5,591 nt of DNA from an uncultured Flavobacteriia bacterium (lineage in GTDB: Bacteria > Bacteroidota > Bacteroidia > Flavobacteriales_D > Crocinitomicaceae): the NCBI GenBank assembly GCA_903930085.1, contig CAIYXD010000251.1:1-5591 (forward strand). Direction: 5' to 3'. A program made the position numbers and the translations under genes. The notes under the pieces were generated by a model. That model was not told the DNA's origin. It worked only from the letters and a program-made list of their open reading frames with translations, and searched no databases. How positions within the stretch are numbered: the first letter of the stretch is position 1; each line of letters starts with the position of its first letter. Below are positions 5,458 to 5,591 of the stretch, one piece after another.

Positions 5458-5591
5458 ATGAGTTATTTGGACGAGTTAAATAAAAGTCAGCGCGAGGCTG
5501 TTGAAGCAATCCATGGCCCGATGATGGTTATTGCTGGTGCTGGATCCGGAAAAACGCGCGTTTTAACGTATCGAATTGCATACATGTTAGA
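5458..5591 (+). CDS. uvrD: UvrD/PcrA-type superfamily 1 DNA helicase, N-terminal fragment
   Basis: Only the first 44 codons are inside the window; the gene continues past the right edge. The fragment has the two opening motifs of 3'-to-5' superfamily 1A helicases: the Q-motif segment LNKSQREAV (7-15) and motif I (Walker A) AGAGSGKT (26-33), followed by RVLTYRIAYML. This ATP-binding core is shared by UvrD, PcrA and Rep, which unwind DNA in excision repair, mismatch repair, replication restart and removal of recombinase filaments. The fragment resembles UvrD and PcrA more than Rep, but the region that would decide this is missing, so the symbol is provisional. The ATG at 5458 puts the Q-motif at the usual distance from the N-terminus; no Shine-Dalgarno sequence is seen. 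It is transcribed divergently from fbaA, from its own candidate promoter at 5394-5401. Confidence 0.92.
   Translation, partial: MSYLDELNKSQREAVEAIHGPMMVIAGAGSGKTRVLTYRIAYML

Noticed and set aside
5409..5483. 24-codon upstream open frame (starts MTWFYLVDINTT) overlapping the helicase start out of frame
   Set aside because: It begins close to the predicted transcription start and could in principle be leaderless, but it has no ribosome binding site and no similarity that I recognise; a frame this short is expected by chance.
1..5591. Search for a novel multigene system, mobile element, CRISPR array or tRNA/rRNA gene
   Set aside because: All coding space is taken by conserved housekeeping genes plus one HutD-family gene. 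No direct repeats with spacers, transposase motifs or structural RNA signatures were seen.

Overview
This window is chromosomal housekeeping DNA from a bacterium that looks like a member of the Bacteroidota, most likely a Flavobacteriales-type organism. The evidence for that is: AT-rich sequence (roughly 40% GC by eye); A/T-rich leaders without clear Shine-Dalgarno sequences; several matches to the Bacteroidota -7 promoter element TAnnTTTG, correctly placed before fbaA, rpsO and the helicase gene; and proteins of the size and motif content usual for that phylum. I cannot name the genus or species from this sequence alone.

Layout from right to left along the minus strand: fbaA (class II fructose-bisphosphate aldolase, start 5262), accD (acetyl-CoA carboxyltransferase beta subunit, start 4131), a HutD/Ves-family cupin gene (start 3246), rpsO (ribosomal protein S15, start 2598) and pnp (polynucleotide phosphorylase, start 2210). 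On the plus strand, the first 44 codons of a UvrD/PcrA-type superfamily 1 helicase gene start at 5458 and run off the right edge. fbaA and the helicase gene diverge from a 195-bp intergenic region that holds both of their candidate promoters and a palindrome over the fbaA -33 region.

Three intrinsic terminators divide the minus-strand series: one after accD (3250-3276), one after rpsO (2262-2300) and one after pnp (22-60). The inferred transcription units are fbaA-accD, then hutD (no promoter of its own is evident, and its start codon almost touches the accD terminator), then rpsO from its own promoter, then pnp, probably by partial read-through of the rpsO terminator and/or a weak promoter. 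The rpsO-terminator-pnp arrangement is the same as in E. coli.

Functionally, fbaA (glycolysis/gluconeogenesis) and accD (the committed step of fatty acid synthesis) join carbon flux to lipid synthesis, while rpsO and pnp join translation and RNA turnover. All five complete proteins look intact, with the expected catalytic or ligand residues. I found no mobile element, CRISPR array, tRNA, rRNA, defence system or novel multigene system. The points worth a second look are regulatory: the fbaA promoter palindrome, two mutually exclusive hairpins before accD, a hairpin with the rpsO start codon in its loop, and the hutD start codon directly behind a terminator. No stretch longer than 300 bases lacks a gene.
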